From Hallella colorans (lineage in GTDB: Bacteria > Bacteroidota > Bacteroidia > Bacteroidales > Bacteroidaceae): a stretch of 64,000 nucleotides of DNA. Positions 7,995-17,233 of this stretch are shown here, piece by piece. Under the pieces are notes generated by a model. The model worked only from the letters and a program-made list of their open reading frames with translations. It was not told where the DNA came from and did no database searches. How positions within the stretch are numbered: the first letter of the stretch is position 1; every line of letters begins with the position of its first letter. The stretch spans positions 62,001-126,000 of the forward strand of contig NZ_QENY01000006.1 of the NCBI RefSeq assembly GCF_003096815.1, in the 5' to 3' direction. The position numbers were made by a program, and so were the translations under genes.

Positions 7995-9083
7995 ATGAAA
8001 CCAATGATTTCAGTGCTAAGCATCACCGGCTCCGACAACACGGGCGCGGCCGGCATACAGGCCGACATCAAGACCATCACGGCCCTTGGCGGCAACGCCT
8101 TGACAGCCATCACCACCATGACCGTGCAAGACAGCGGCGGCATCCGCAGCCTGCTCGACCTGCCGTGCGACATGGTTGTGGGACAAGTGAAGGCCATCGT
8201 CGAGGATCTTCATCCCCGTGCCGCCAAGGTAGGCATGGTGCGCGATGCCGCGACCATCCGCGCCCTGAGGCGTGAGATCATCGGATGTCCGCGGACTGTG
8301 CTCGTGCCTGGCATCGTCAGCTCGCGTGGCCAGCGGCTCCTCTCCGACGACGCTGTCGACGCGTGGCGGCGAGAGCTTGTTCCAGAGGCCACGCTTCTCA
8401 TCCTACGCTGCAATGAGGCCGAGCTGCTACTGGGACGTGCCATCCGTTCAGACGACGACATGACGGCGGCCGCCGAGGCACTGAAGGAGATGGGAGCCGA
8501 GGCCATTCTCCTGCGTGGCGGTCACCAGACGCAAGGCCGGCTCACCACCCTACTCTACGGAGCGGGCCGTCCGCAGTTTTTCACCTCGCAAAACACCGAG
8601 GGCTGGCAGCGTCACGGTGTGGGCGGTGTGCTATCGTCGGCCGTCGCCACCCGACTGGCCATGGGCGACGACATTGCCACGGCCATCCGATTAGCCCACG
8701 ACTATCTGCACTCGCAGGTGGTCTATGCCGTGGAGCCACACGGAGGAGGACTTCGGCCCGCCGACCTCTACAACCAGTACATGACGCTCATTGCGGCCCA
8801 CTACCGCACGGCCCACGGCGTGGCCTTCTACGCCGACCAGCTGGCCATCACGCCGAGATACCTCGCCCGTATCACCTCGCAGGTGGTGGGCAAGTCGCCC
8901 AAACAAATCATCGACGACTACCTGATGACGGAAGCCGAGAGCCTGTTGGGCGCTACGAGACTGTCGGTCAGCGAGGTGGCCTATCGGTTGGGATTCTCCT
9001 CCCCGGCCATGTTCAGCAAGTTTTTCGGCGCGAACGCCAATTGTCCGCCCAACGCATACCGGAACAAATTGGGCGACTTGTGA
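7995..9083 (+). CDS. ThiD-like pseudokinase fused to AraC-type DNA-binding domain; candidate B6 regulator
   Basis: A 362-residue fusion. Residues 1-255 follow the HMP/HMP-P kinase (ThiD) fold: TGSDNTGAAGIQADIKT near the start, KVGM at 78-81, RGGH at 184-187. Residues about 265-362 are an AraC-type double helix-turn-helix (LAITPRYLARITSQVVGKSP, then VSEVAYRLGFSSPAMFSKFF). Key kinase residues are lost. The ThiD anion-hole motif HGTGC reads HGVGG at 207-211, removing the threonine and the catalytic cysteine, and the usual DPVM motif reads VPGI at 104-107. It therefore probably senses a pyrimidine or B6 vitamer rather than phosphorylating it. pdxST follows after its own terminator and promoter. 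The start at 7995 is preferred over an in-frame GTG at 7926 because the promoter sits between them. Confidence 0.82.
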   Translation: MKPMISVLSITGSDNTGAAGIQADIKTITALGGNALTAITTMTVQDSGGIRSLLDLPCDMVVGQVKAIVEDLHPRAAKVGMVRDAATIRALRREIIGCPRTVLVPGIVSSRGQRLLSDDAVDAWRRELVPEATLLILRCNEAELLLGRAIRSDDDMTAAAEALKEMGAEAILLRGGHQTQGRLTTLLYGAGRPQFFTSQNTEGWQRHGVGGVLSSAVATRLAMGDDIATAIRLAHDYLHSQVVYAVEPHGGGLRPADLYNQYMTLIAAHYRTAHGVAFYADQLAITPRYLARITSQVVGKSPKQIIDDYLMTEAESLLGATRLSVSEVAYRLGFSSPAMFSKFFGANANCPPNAYRNKLGDL

Positions 9084-9106
9084 TTTTCGGAACAATATTT
9101 TACGAT

Positions 9107-9138
9107 AAGGGAACGACCGTTATGCCGTTCCTTTTTTT
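9107..9138 (+). terminator. Intrinsic terminator after the ThiD-AraC gene
   Basis: The arms AGGGAACG and CGTTCCTT are followed by a T tract. The loop and right arm contain CCGTT twice, eight bases apart, just upstream of the pdxS promoter, so the site could also be an operator (inference). Confidence 0.7.
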
Positions 9139-9143
9139 ATGTT

Positions 9144-9151
9144 TAGCTTTG
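9144..9151 (+). promoter_or_regulatory. -7 promoter element for pdxST
   Basis: TAGCTTTG matches TAnnTTTG and lies 31 bases before the pdxS ATG, directly behind the preceding terminator. No clear -33 element is present, which would fit an activator-dependent promoter. Confidence 0.55.
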
Positions 9152-9182
9152 CGGACAAACCATAAATTAATACAATCATACA

Positions 9183-10055
9183 ATGGAAGATAGAACAACT
9201 CTTAACCGCAACTTGGCACAGATGCTCAAAGGCGGTGTGATCATGGACGTGACAACCCCCGAGCAAGCGCGCATAGCCGAAGACGCTGGCGCATGCGCCG
9301 TAATGGCTTTAGAGCGCATCCCAGCAGACATCAGGGCAGCTGGTGGCGTGTCGCGCATGAGCGACCCACACATGATCAAAGGTATCCAAGAGGCCGTCAG
9401 CATACCCGTGATGGCTAAATGCCGCATAGGCCATTTCGTGGAGGCGCAGATATTGCAAGCCATCGAGATAGACTACATAGACGAGAGCGAGGTGCTCTCT
9501 CCGGCCGACGATGTTTACCATATAGACAAACGCCAATTCAGCGTACCATTCGTATGTGGCGCCAAGGATCTCGGCGAGGCCCTGAGACGCATTAGCGAAG
9601 GCGCGACCATGATACGCACCAAGGGCGAGCCCGGCACCGGAGACGTCATTCAGGCCGTGCGCCACATGCGCATGATGCAAAGCGAAATACGCCGCATCAC
9701 CTCACTTAACCACGATGAACTGTACGAGACTGCCAAGACGCTGCGCGTGCCGTTTGAATTGGTGGAATATGTACATGACAACGGCAAGTTGCCAGTGGTC
9801 AATTTTGCCGCCGGAGGCGTGGCCACCCCCGCCGACGCAGCCTTGATGATGCAACTTGGAGCCGAGGGCGTGTTCGTGGGCAGCGGCATATTCAAGAGCG
9901 GTGATCCCGAGAAACGAGCTCGCGCCATCGTGCAGGCCGTGACAAACTATGACAATGCCAAGATGCTGGCCGAGCTGAGCGAGAACCTCGGTGAGGCTAT
10001 GGTGGGCATCAACGAGAGCGAGATACAAATACTGATGGCCGAGAGAGGAAAATGA
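9183..10055 (+). CDS. pdxS: Pyridoxal 5'-phosphate synthase, synthase subunit PdxS
   Basis: A 290-residue full-length PdxS (Pdx1) TIM barrel. It condenses ribose 5-phosphate, glyceraldehyde 3-phosphate and ammonia to pyridoxal 5'-phosphate, with PdxT supplying ammonia. [17 protein letters not shown] carries Asp22. Lys79 in MAKCRIGH is the first Schiff-base lysine and Lys147 in [10 protein letters not shown] the second. The C-terminal phosphate-binding region is intact ([14 protein letters not shown]). pdxT overlaps by four bases (ATGA), so the subunits are co-translated in the cytoplasm. Confidence 0.97.
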   Translation: MEDRTTLNRNLAQMLKGGVIMDVTTPEQARIAEDAGACAVMALERIPADIRAAGGVSRMSDPHMIKGIQEAVSIPVMAKCRIGHFVEAQILQAIEIDYIDESEVLSPADDVYHIDKRQFSVPFVCGAKDLGEALRRISEGATMIRTKGEPGTGDVIQAVRHMRMMQSEIRRITSLNHDELYETAKTLRVPFELVEYVHDNGKLPVVNFAAGGVATPADAALMMQLGAEGVFVGSGIFKSGDPEKRARAIVQAVTNYDNAKMLAELSENLGEAMVGINESEIQILMAERGK

Positions 10056-10612
10056 GAATAGCCATTTTAGCACTGCAAGGAGCGTTTGCCGAACACCAGC
10101 AAACGCTTCAGAAAATGGGCATCGAGACCTTTTTGGTAAGAAACCTGTCAGACTGGCGGCAACCCAAGGACGGACTTGTGATACCGGGGGGCGAGAGCAC
10201 CACGATGATGAGGCTTGTTCGCGACTTGGGGTTGTACGAGCCCATCAGGCAGGACATCATCGACGGCCTGCCCACGTTTGGCACTTGCGCTGGCCTTATC
10301 ATGCTTGATGGCGAGCATTTGGGCACCATGAGCATAGACGTGAGACGCAACGCCTATGGCCGACAGCTCGGCAGCTTCGTGACAAGAGCCGAGATGAGAG
10401 GCGTGGGCGAAGTGTCGATGGTCTTCATCAGAGCACCATATATAAACAAGGTGGGCAAAGATTGCGAGGTCTTGGCCATCGTAGACGGACACATCGTAGC
10501 CGCGCGACAGGGCGACCAGTTAGTCACGTCGTTTCATCCCGAGTTAAGTGATGAGACCGCCGTGCACCAATATTTCATCGACATGTGCCAAGATCGAGCC
10601 AAACGCAAATAG
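10052..10612 (+). CDS. pdxT: Pyridoxal 5'-phosphate synthase, glutaminase subunit PdxT
   Basis: A 186-residue class I glutamine amidotransferase that hydrolyses glutamine and channels ammonia to PdxS. The catalytic Cys79 is in [10 protein letters not shown], and His162 and Glu164 are in SFHPEL. The oxyanion motif PGGEST is near residue 45. Length and motif order match PdxT closely. It overlaps pdxS by four bases. Confidence 0.97.
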   Translation: MRIAILALQGAFAEHQQTLQKMGIETFLVRNLSDWRQPKDGLVIPGGESTTMMRLVRDLGLYEPIRQDIIDGLPTFGTCAGLIMLDGEHLGTMSIDVRRNAYGRQLGSFVTRAEMRGVGEVSMVFIRAPYINKVGKDCEVLAIVDGHIVAARQGDQLVTSFHPELSDETAVHQYFIDMCQDRAKRK

Positions 10613-10700
10613 GCTGAAACCGCACTCATAACATGGAACCCAATGGGCTGATAGCCCACCATGATATGTGGCGAGCGCATACGACACACACTAAATTTCA

Positions 10701-10748
10701 AAGAGCAAAGGCATCGTATAAGAAAAATATACGATAGCTTTTGCTCTT
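10701..10748 (+). terminator. Hairpin downstream of pdxST, probable terminator
   Basis: AAGAGCAAA and ATCGTAT pair with ATACGAT and TTTGCTCTT around an A-rich loop, with one small internal mismatch. The T tract after it is poor (TGTTGG). Confidence 0.5.
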
Positions 10749-10854
10749 GTTGGTTATAGTTTTGCCATCATCATACACCCAGCGCATATAAACCTTGTAG
10801 TTAGAAGTGATACAAAAACATATCAGATTTGCTTCGTTGCAATTTTTTTTGTCG

Positions 10855-10862
10855 TAACTTTG
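10855..10862 (+). promoter_or_regulatory. -7 promoter element for the capsule operon
   Basis: TAACTTTG matches the -7 consensus about 60 bases before the SLBB exporter ATG. TTTG at 10828-10831 and TTG at 10837-10839 flank the ideal -33 position. Confidence 0.55.
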
Positions 10863-10924
10863 CACAACGCCCACAATATTTTGATAAAAAGAAAGTTTAA
10901 ATTATAATTAAGAACTTAATAAGA

Positions 10925-13525
10925 ATGAAAAAAAACATCGTTTGTATCATACTGTTGAGCTTATTGCCATTAAGTTTATGGTCACAATCGTCCATGACCG
11001 ACTCGCAAGTAGCCGAATTTGTGCAGAAAGAAACAGCAAGAGGAACCTCGCGGGCACAGATAGTGACAAAGCTGATGCAGAGCGGTGTGGATATAACGCA
11101 AATGCGACGCGTTGAGAAAAAATATAAGCGCATGATGAATAACGATGGTTTGGGGGATGCGAGCCAGACCACCAAGGGAAAGAGCCGCATGCGCGCCAAC
11201 AACTCACAGGACAAGGAATACGACAAACAGGCCACGGAGACAGAAACAGAGAAACGCGCCACCACCACCACCCATCGACTGCAAGGAAACACAAAGTGGA
11301 AAGCGCAATACAACGAATACGACCCTGACTTCACGCAAATGCAGGTGGCGCTCGACAATATGACCCCCACCGACTCTTTGAAACTGCTGAGAGACATCCT
11401 AAGCCACAAGGAACAAGAAAAAAACAAGGTTTTCGGGCGCGACGTCTTTAACAACAAGGACCTGACTTTCGAACCAGCCATGAACATCGCCACCCCCCAG
11501 AACTATAGGCTGGGACCGGGCGACGCGGTGATTATAGACATATACGGTGCGTCGCAAAAAACGATAGATACCACTATATCGCCAGATGGCGATATAGTGA
11601 TAGAAAACTACGGACCCATCCAAGTGAGCGGACTGACCGTGGCCCAAGCCAACCGCCGTATACGCAGCATGTTGGGCACGAGATACCAAAGCAGCCACAT
11701 AAAGATTTCTCTGGGGCAGACACGCACCATATCCATCAACGTGATGGGCGAGGTGAAAACACCCGGCACCTATACCTTGTCAGCATTTGCCAGCGTGTTT
11801 CACGCACTGTACATGGCAGGCGGCACAAACGACATGGGAACGCTACGCGCCATCAAAATATATCGCCACAACCGATTGGTAAGCGTATGCGACATCTACG
11901 ACTATATCCTAAATGGCAAGATGAGGGGCAACGTGCGTCTGGCTGATGGCGACGTGATCATCGTGGGACCATACGATTGCTTGGTCAACATATCGGGCAA
12001 GGTGAAACGCCCCATGTTCTACGAGATGAAAAAGAGCGAGAGCGTGGAAAGCCTGCTCAAATACGCGGGTGGATTTACGGGCGACGCCTACACCAAGTCG
12101 GTACGCGTAAATCGCAAGACAGGACGCGAGCGCGCGGTATTCAACGTGGAAGAATTTGACATGAGCAGTTTTCGCGTGGCGGATGGCGACAGCGTGAGCG
12201 TGGACTCCATATTGCCCCGATACCACAACACGGTCGAGGTGAAAGGAGCCGTGTTTAGACCTGGGATGTATCAATTAGGCGAAAGTATCAACAGCGTGCG
12301 CACACTGATAAAACACGCCGAGGGATTGACAGAGGAGGCCTTTACCTCTCGAGCCGTGATGCACCGCATGAAAACAGACCGAACGCTGAAAGTGATAAGC
12401 GTGGACGTGGATGGCATAATGAGCGGTCGCGTCGCAGACATACCACTGAAAGAAAATGACGTGCTCTTCATACCCAAGAAACAAGAGGCCATGACAGAGC
12501 GTACGATAACCATACACGGCGAAGTGCAATACCCCGGCATATACAAATACGCCGATAACGAGACATTGGAAGACTTTGTGCTGCAAGCCGGCGGACTGAA
12601 AGAGACGGCGTCTACCGTGAGAGTGGACGTGGCTCGCAGGGTGAACAACCCCAAAGCCCTAACCACAGATAGCATCATCGCACGCAATTACAGTTTCGCG
12701 CTGAAAGATGGCTTCGTGATTGACGGCGAGCAAGGGTTCGTGCTACAACCCTTTGACGAAGTGTACGTGCGCAAGAACCCCGCCTACTCAGAGCAACAAA
12801 ACGTGACCATTGAGGGAGAGGTGATTTTTGGCGGCACATACACCCTAAACAAGCGCAACATGCGACTCACCGACCTGTTGCAGGCAGCAGGTGGGGTGAC
12901 AGACATGGCCTATATCCAAGGGGCGCGCTTAGAACGCATACCAAACACGGCCGAACGAGCACGCATGGAAGCAGCCTTGAAAATGCAGCAAGAACAGTTG
13001 CAGCAACAACTCCTCTCGCTTGCGTCGAGCAGCAACAACGCCGCCAATATACAGCAAATAGGACAACAGGCATCATCGACACAGCTTAAGAAGTTTGAGG
13101 TGCCCAACACTTTCCCCGTTGGCATAGAGCTTGACAAGGCACTCGCTAACCCTAAGAGCGACGCCAACATCGCGCTGCGAGCTGGCGACCGCCTCATTCT
13201 GCCCCAATACACCGCCACCGTGAAGATTAATGGCGCCGTGATGTATCCGAACACCGTGGCTTACAAAAAAGGAAAAAATCCAAGATATTACATCAATGCC
13301 GCAGGCGGTTTTTCTCAAAACGCATACAAGAGCAAGGCTTTCGTCATCTACATGAACGGCATGGTGAGCAAGGTGAGCCAAGGCGCGAAAATCCAGCCAG
13401 GATGCGAGATCGTGGTTCCAAGCAAGATCTCACGCAAGATGAGCATCGCAGAAACCATGAGCCTTGGAACCGGCATGGCCAGTATCGCCGCGATGATCGC
13501 GACGATAGCGAACGTGACAAAATAG
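10925..13525 (+). CDS. Polysaccharide export outer-membrane protein with six SLBB domains (Wza-like)
   Basis: An 866-residue secreted protein with signal peptide MKKNIVCIILLSLLPLSLWSQ removed. A polysaccharide-export (poly_export) domain starts at about 190 (YRLGPGDAVIIDIYG). It is followed by six SLBB repeats recognisable by GxVxxPGxY...AGG, for example GEVKTPGTYTL, GKVKRPMFYEM, GAVFRPGMYQL, GEVQYPGIYKY, GEVIFGGTYTL and GAVMYPN. A glutamine-rich stretch lies before the last repeat. The C-terminus has a hydrophobic helix. It should form the periplasmic/outer-membrane channel for the polysaccharide assembled by the following genes. Longer than E. coli Wza (about 380), as is usual in this phylum. 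Confidence 0.93.
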   Translation: MKKNIVCIILLSLLPLSLWSQSSMTDSQVAEFVQKETARGTSRAQIVTKLMQSGVDITQMRRVEKKYKRMMNNDGLGDASQTTKGKSRMRANNSQDKEYDKQATETETEKRATTTTHRLQGNTKWKAQYNEYDPDFTQMQVALDNMTPTDSLKLLRDILSHKEQEKNKVFGRDVFNNKDLTFEPAMNIATPQNYRLGPGDAVIIDIYGASQKTIDTTISPDGDIVIENYGPIQVSGLTVAQANRRIRSMLGTRYQSSHIKISLGQTRTISINVMGEVKTPGTYTLSAFASVFHALYMAGGTNDMGTLRAIKIYRHNRLVSVCDIYDYILNGKMRGNVRLADGDVIIVGPYDCLVNISGKVKRPMFYEMKKSESVESLLKYAGGFTGDAYTKSVRVNRKTGRERAVFNVEEFDMSSFRVADGDSVSVDSILPRYHNTVEVKGAVFRPGMYQLGESINSVRTLIKHAEGLTEEAFTSRAVMHRMKTDRTLKVISVDVDGIMSGRVADIPLKENDVLFIPKKQEAMTERTITIHGEVQYPGIYKYADNETLEDFVLQAGGLKETASTVRVDVARRVNNPKALTTDSIIARNYSFALKDGFVIDGEQGFVLQPFDEVYVRKNPAYSEQQNVTIEGEVIFGGTYTLNKRNMRLTDLLQAAGGVTDMAYIQGARLERIPNTAERARMEAALKMQQEQLQQQLLSLASSSNNAANIQQIGQQASSTQLKKFEVPNTFPVGIELDKALANPKSDANIALRAGDRLILPQYTATVKINGAVMYPNTVAYKKGKNPRYYINAAGGFSQNAYKSKAFVIYMNGMVSKVSQGAKIQPGCEIVVPSKISRKMSIAETMSLGTGMASIAAMIATIANVTK

Positions 13526-13545
13526 AGAAACAACCTGTATATCTG

Positions 13546-14880
13546 ATGAGTATAATCAGAACAAAGAATGAGCGTAACAAGATGCTACGCAACAACATAT
13601 TAGGTTCGGGAGCGCTGAAGTCTATCGGACTACTTACCTCTTTGCTTATAGTGCCAGTTACAATCAATTACTTAGATAATGAAGTATACGGCATATGGAT
13701 GACTATCAGTTCCATGCTTTTCTGGATAGGAATTTTCGATATTGGCTTAGGCAATGGCATGCGCAATTATCTAGCAGAATCTATATCAAATGGAGACTAT
13801 AAAAGAAGTAGGAAATATATTAGCACTACTTTTTCACTATTATCCATTGTGGCAATCGTTATATTTCTAATGGCACAGATTCCAATGTCATTAATGAATT
13901 TTAATTGGCTGTTTAATACCACGCACATTGACAACACCACTTTACGCGATGCGTTATTTGTAGCCATTTCGTTCACCTTGCTCAACTTTGTGCTGAAAAA
14001 TATCGGGTTGGTTTTCGTGGCACTCCAGAAATATGCACTCAATGACTTGCTGAATGTATTAGGCAATGTTATTTCCCTGCTCATTATATACCTGCTAACC
14101 AAATTCACAACCGGCAACCTCCTTTATGTAGTGCTTGTATATACAGGTACTTATACTTGTATATACCTATTCGCTATCTTTCCTACATTTAGACATTATC
14201 CACAACTCAAGCCTTCATTAGCAGATTTCGACAGAAGCATAGGCAAGCAAGTTATAAGCAAGGGATTAGGATTTTTTATCATACAAATCACAAGCTGCCT
14301 TTTTATTTTCGGAGCTGCCAATGTTTTCATTACACGCTTTTGTGGGCCATCACAAGTGACTGTATATAACATTGCCTATAAGTATTTCAATCTTTTGGTC
14401 ATAGCCTATACAGTTCTTATATCTCCCATGTGGAATGCTTATACAGATGCTTATGTGAAAAAAGATTGGATTTGGATAGAAAAAAATTTTAAACGATCAT
14501 TACGTTTTTGGCTACTCTCTGTAATGGGAGGCCTGATCATGTTGTTGTTAGGAAACTCTTTTTACTATTTATGGGTAGGCAATAAAGTCGTGGTTCCACT
14601 TTCAGTTTCTATGAGTGTATTGGCCTATGTATGCTTTTTTAACTTAAATAACTGCGCAACCTATCTGATTAACGGTTTAAACAAAATCAGAATACAAATT
14701 ATTACATCCGTAAGTTTCACGGTAATATATTTTGTGGCGGTTGTTTTTGTAGGTAAACAACATGGAATAGAGGGTATCGTGATAGCTATGGCGGCAAGTT
14801 ATGCACTGATGGCCATTATCCATCTCTATCAGTGCCATCTGCTTATCCAAAACAAAGCACAAGGAATATGGAATCATTGA
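13546..14880 (+). CDS. Polysaccharide flippase (Wzx-like)
   Basis: A 444-residue integral membrane protein with about 12 hydrophobic segments, in the MATE/PST flippase superfamily. It flips lipid-linked repeat units across the inner membrane. The start at 13546 (MSIIRTKNERNKMLRNN) lies 20 bases after the exporter stop and gives the typical N-terminus before the first membrane helix. A frame opening at 13402 overlaps the exporter and adds a charged, unrelated extension. Base composition shifts to AT-rich here compared with the exporter gene. Confidence 0.88.
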   Translation: MSIIRTKNERNKMLRNNILGSGALKSIGLLTSLLIVPVTINYLDNEVYGIWMTISSMLFWIGIFDIGLGNGMRNYLAESISNGDYKRSRKYISTTFSLLSIVAIVIFLMAQIPMSLMNFNWLFNTTHIDNTTLRDALFVAISFTLLNFVLKNIGLVFVALQKYALNDLLNVLGNVISLLIIYLLTKFTTGNLLYVVLVYTGTYTCIYLFAIFPTFRHYPQLKPSLADFDRSIGKQVISKGLGFFIIQITSCLFIFGAANVFITRFCGPSQVTVYNIAYKYFNLLVIAYTVLISPMWNAYTDAYVKKDWIWIEKNFKRSLRFWLLSVMGGLIMLLLGNSFYYLWVGNKVVVPLSVSMSVLAYVCFFNLNNCATYLINGLNKIRIQIITSVSFTVIYFVAVVFVGKQHGIEGIVIAMAASYALMAIIHLYQCHLLIQNKAQGIWNH

Positions 14881-16160
14881 AACTGATAAGCAAAAACAAT
14901 AAAATAAGCGTAATCACCGTTGTCTTTAATGATGCGAAACATATCAGAGAGACGATGGAAAGCTTTTTCTCACAAACGTGGGAAAACAAGGAATACATTG
15001 TGATTGATGGTGGTAGCAATGACGGGACTGTCGAAATCATTCGCGAATACGAAGAAAGGATAGCTTATTGGTGCTCAGAACCCGACAAAGGCATATACGA
15101 TGCCATGAACAAAGGTATCGCACACGCAACAGGAAATTGGATCAACTTTCTCAATAGTGGTGATCTTTTTGCCGAGAAACAGTCGTTGGAAAAGACTATC
15201 AAATATACTCCAGACATTCAAAATGTAGCTGTTATCTATGGCAACAGTATCAAACGAGATGACGATACGGACATATTCCAAGAAGCATCTCAAAATCTTG
15301 AGGATATGCGGCATGGACCAATTTACCGTCATGGATCGTCTTTGGTGAGAACGGACGTGCATCAAACACATCTGTTTGATGTCTCTCAAGCAGAGAAATA
15401 TGGTTTTGCCCTTGATTGGTTGATGATCTATAAACTTTATTCCAAGGGTTATAAGTTTAAGAAAACAAATGTTACAATTCAGATTTTCCTAACAAAAGGT
15501 ATATCAAATCAACTGGAGCAGAGCCTCAAACACAATAGAATAATCGTCACAGGAAGACCTCTTTCCTGCATAGACAAGTTTAAAATCAAAAAGCATATAG
15601 TGGTTGAGCGACTGAAAATGAGCCTACCCTACAAGTGGATAGTCGCATTTGGAACCGAATATCTGCTCAACGACTGGTTACCACTCATCCCTTTTTGGAA
15701 ACTCAGAAAGCCTTTTATGAAGATGCTCAAAATGAAAATAGGTAACGGGACTATTATCATGAAGCGAGTTTATATCATGACTCCGCAGAAAATCAGAATA
15801 GGAAGATACTCCCATATCAATAGAGGCTGCCTGCTCGATGGACGTGGCGGGATCACAATTGGCGACAATGTATCTATATCCTATCATGTGAACATCATGA
15901 CAGGAAGTCACAATCACAACACCCGACAGTTCAGAGGAGTCTTTCTCCCCATCGTGGTTGAAGACTATGCGTGGATTGGAGTCAATGCGACGATATTGCA
16001 AAATGTAAAAATTGGTAAAGGGGCGGTGGTCTGTGCCGGTGCAGTGGTCACCAAGGATGTGAAGCCATTCACCGTTGTTGCTGGAGTGCCAGCTCGTTCA
16101 ATTGGAGAGAGAAATCGTGATTTAAATTACCATTGCAAGTGGGATGTTCCCTTTACTTAA
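14868..16160 (+). CDS. Family 2 glycosyltransferase fused to hexapeptide-repeat acyltransferase
   Basis: A 430-residue fusion. Residues about 8-220 are a GT2 transferase (VITVVFNDAKHIRETMESFF; DGGSNDGT; SEPDKGIYDAMNKGI; NSGD), similar to WcaA-like enzymes that add a sugar to the growing repeat. Residues about 285-415 are a left-handed beta-helix acyltransferase (IGRYSHINRGC, IGDNVSISYHV, catalytic-type His in GSHNHN, IGKGAVVCAGAVV, VAGVPAR). It probably adds and acetylates a sugar of the capsule unit. The start at 14868 gives the normal GT2 N-terminus and overlaps the flippase stop by 13 bases. Confidence 0.87.
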   Translation: MESLKLISKNNKISVITVVFNDAKHIRETMESFFSQTWENKEYIVIDGGSNDGTVEIIREYEERIAYWCSEPDKGIYDAMNKGIAHATGNWINFLNSGDLFAEKQSLEKTIKYTPDIQNVAVIYGNSIKRDDDTDIFQEASQNLEDMRHGPIYRHGSSLVRTDVHQTHLFDVSQAEKYGFALDWLMIYKLYSKGYKFKKTNVTIQIFLTKGISNQLEQSLKHNRIIVTGRPLSCIDKFKIKKHIVVERLKMSLPYKWIVAFGTEYLLNDWLPLIPFWKLRKPFMKMLKMKIGNGTIIMKRVYIMTPQKIRIGRYSHINRGCLLDGRGGITIGDNVSISYHVNIMTGSHNHNTRQFRGVFLPIVVEDYAWIGVNATILQNVKIGKGAVVCAGAVVTKDVKPFTVVAGVPARSIGERNRDLNYHCKWDVPFT

Positions 16161-16171
16161 AAAAAACAAAA

Positions 16172-17233
16172 ATGGAAGAAAACAAAATATCGCATGAAAT
16201 CGACCTGTTGAAATTGGCCGGAAAAGTTTTAAAAGAATGGAAAACCCTTCTGCTCTTTATATTATGCTCGATGACTATTGGGATTATTGTTGCCTTGAGC
16301 ACACCCAAAGAGTATAGTGCCAACGTGTTACTCGCTCCCGAATTGTCATCCGGTGGCCTGGGATTGTCGAGCAATTTGGAGGACATGGCCTCTTCTTTCG
16401 GATTTGATATCAGTGGCAAATCGTCCATGGATGCCATCTACCCAGAACTGTATCCAGATATTTTCCAGTCGACAGACTTTCTCTTAGGTCTGTTCAGCAC
16501 ACCCGTGAGACTCAAAGACAACCCCACCATTCGTTCCTATAAAGATCATATTCAGAACGAAACTAAGTTTCCATTTTGGTACTATCCTAAGCTATGGGTT
16601 GCCAATCTTCTGAAAAAGAAAACATCAACCAGTGAACAAGCAGGACAAAAAGACCGCTTTAAGATTTCCAAAATTGACTATGATCTTTGTAACGCTATTA
16701 GTAAAAAGATCCTCTGCAACATCGATAAAAAGACCAGCGTGATATCTATTTCGGTTTCCGATCAAGATCCATTGGTGGCTGCCATCATGGCTGACACACT
16801 ACAAAACCGGCTTCAAACCTACATTACCAACTACCGAACGCAGAAGGCCAGAGCCGATATGAACTACTATAAAGCACTCACTGTCAAAGCTAAGCAAGAC
16901 TATGAGAAAGCCCGTAGAACCTATGGTGGATACGCAGACGCCAATACCGATATAATCCTCGAGAGCTTTAAGGCCAAACAGGAAGATCTTGAGAACGACA
17001 TGCAATTAAAATATAATGCCTACACATCTCTGAATACACAGTTGCAGGCAGCTAAAGCAAAGGTACAGGAACGTACTCCGGCTTTCACCATCCTACAGAA
17101 ACCCATCATGCCTTATATTGCGTCAAGCATGCCAAGGAGCCTCATGGTAATCTTATTCATGCTCGTCGGACTCTTCCTTGATGTATTATGGATTCTCTAC
17201 GGAAAAAACTATTTGAAGAAAAAAAAATCGTAA
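16172..17233 (+). CDS. Chain-length determinant protein (Wzz family)
   Basis: A 353-residue inner-membrane protein with a Wzz domain: a first membrane segment at about 25-46 (TLLLFILCSMTIGIIVAL), a long periplasmic part with coiled-coil at about 215-300, and a second membrane segment at about 325-345 followed by a lysine-rich tail. It sets polymer length. No C-terminal tyrosine kinase domain is present and no separate kinase gene follows. The start at 16172 fits 11 bases after the preceding stop. Confidence 0.88.
   Translation: MEENKISHEIDLLKLAGKVLKEWKTLLLFILCSMTIGIIVALSTPKEYSANVLLAPELSSGGLGLSSNLEDMASSFGFDISGKSSMDAIYPELYPDIFQSTDFLLGLFSTPVRLKDNPTIRSYKDHIQNETKFPFWYYPKLWVANLLKKKTSTSEQAGQKDRFKISKIDYDLCNAISKKILCNIDKKTSVISISVSDQDPLVAAIMADTLQNRLQTYITNYRTQKARADMNYYKALTVKAKQDYEKARRTYGGYADANTDIILESFKAKQEDLENDMQLKYNAYTSLNTQLQAAKAKVQERTPAFTILQKPIMPYIASSMPRSLMVILFMLVGLFLDVLWILYGKNYLKKKKS

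Larger units (their letters stand above)
10613..10924. other. Intergenic region before the capsule locus
   Basis: About 310 bases holding the pdxST hairpin (10701-10748) and the first capsule promoter element (10855-10862). Nothing else is recognised. Confidence 0.5.
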
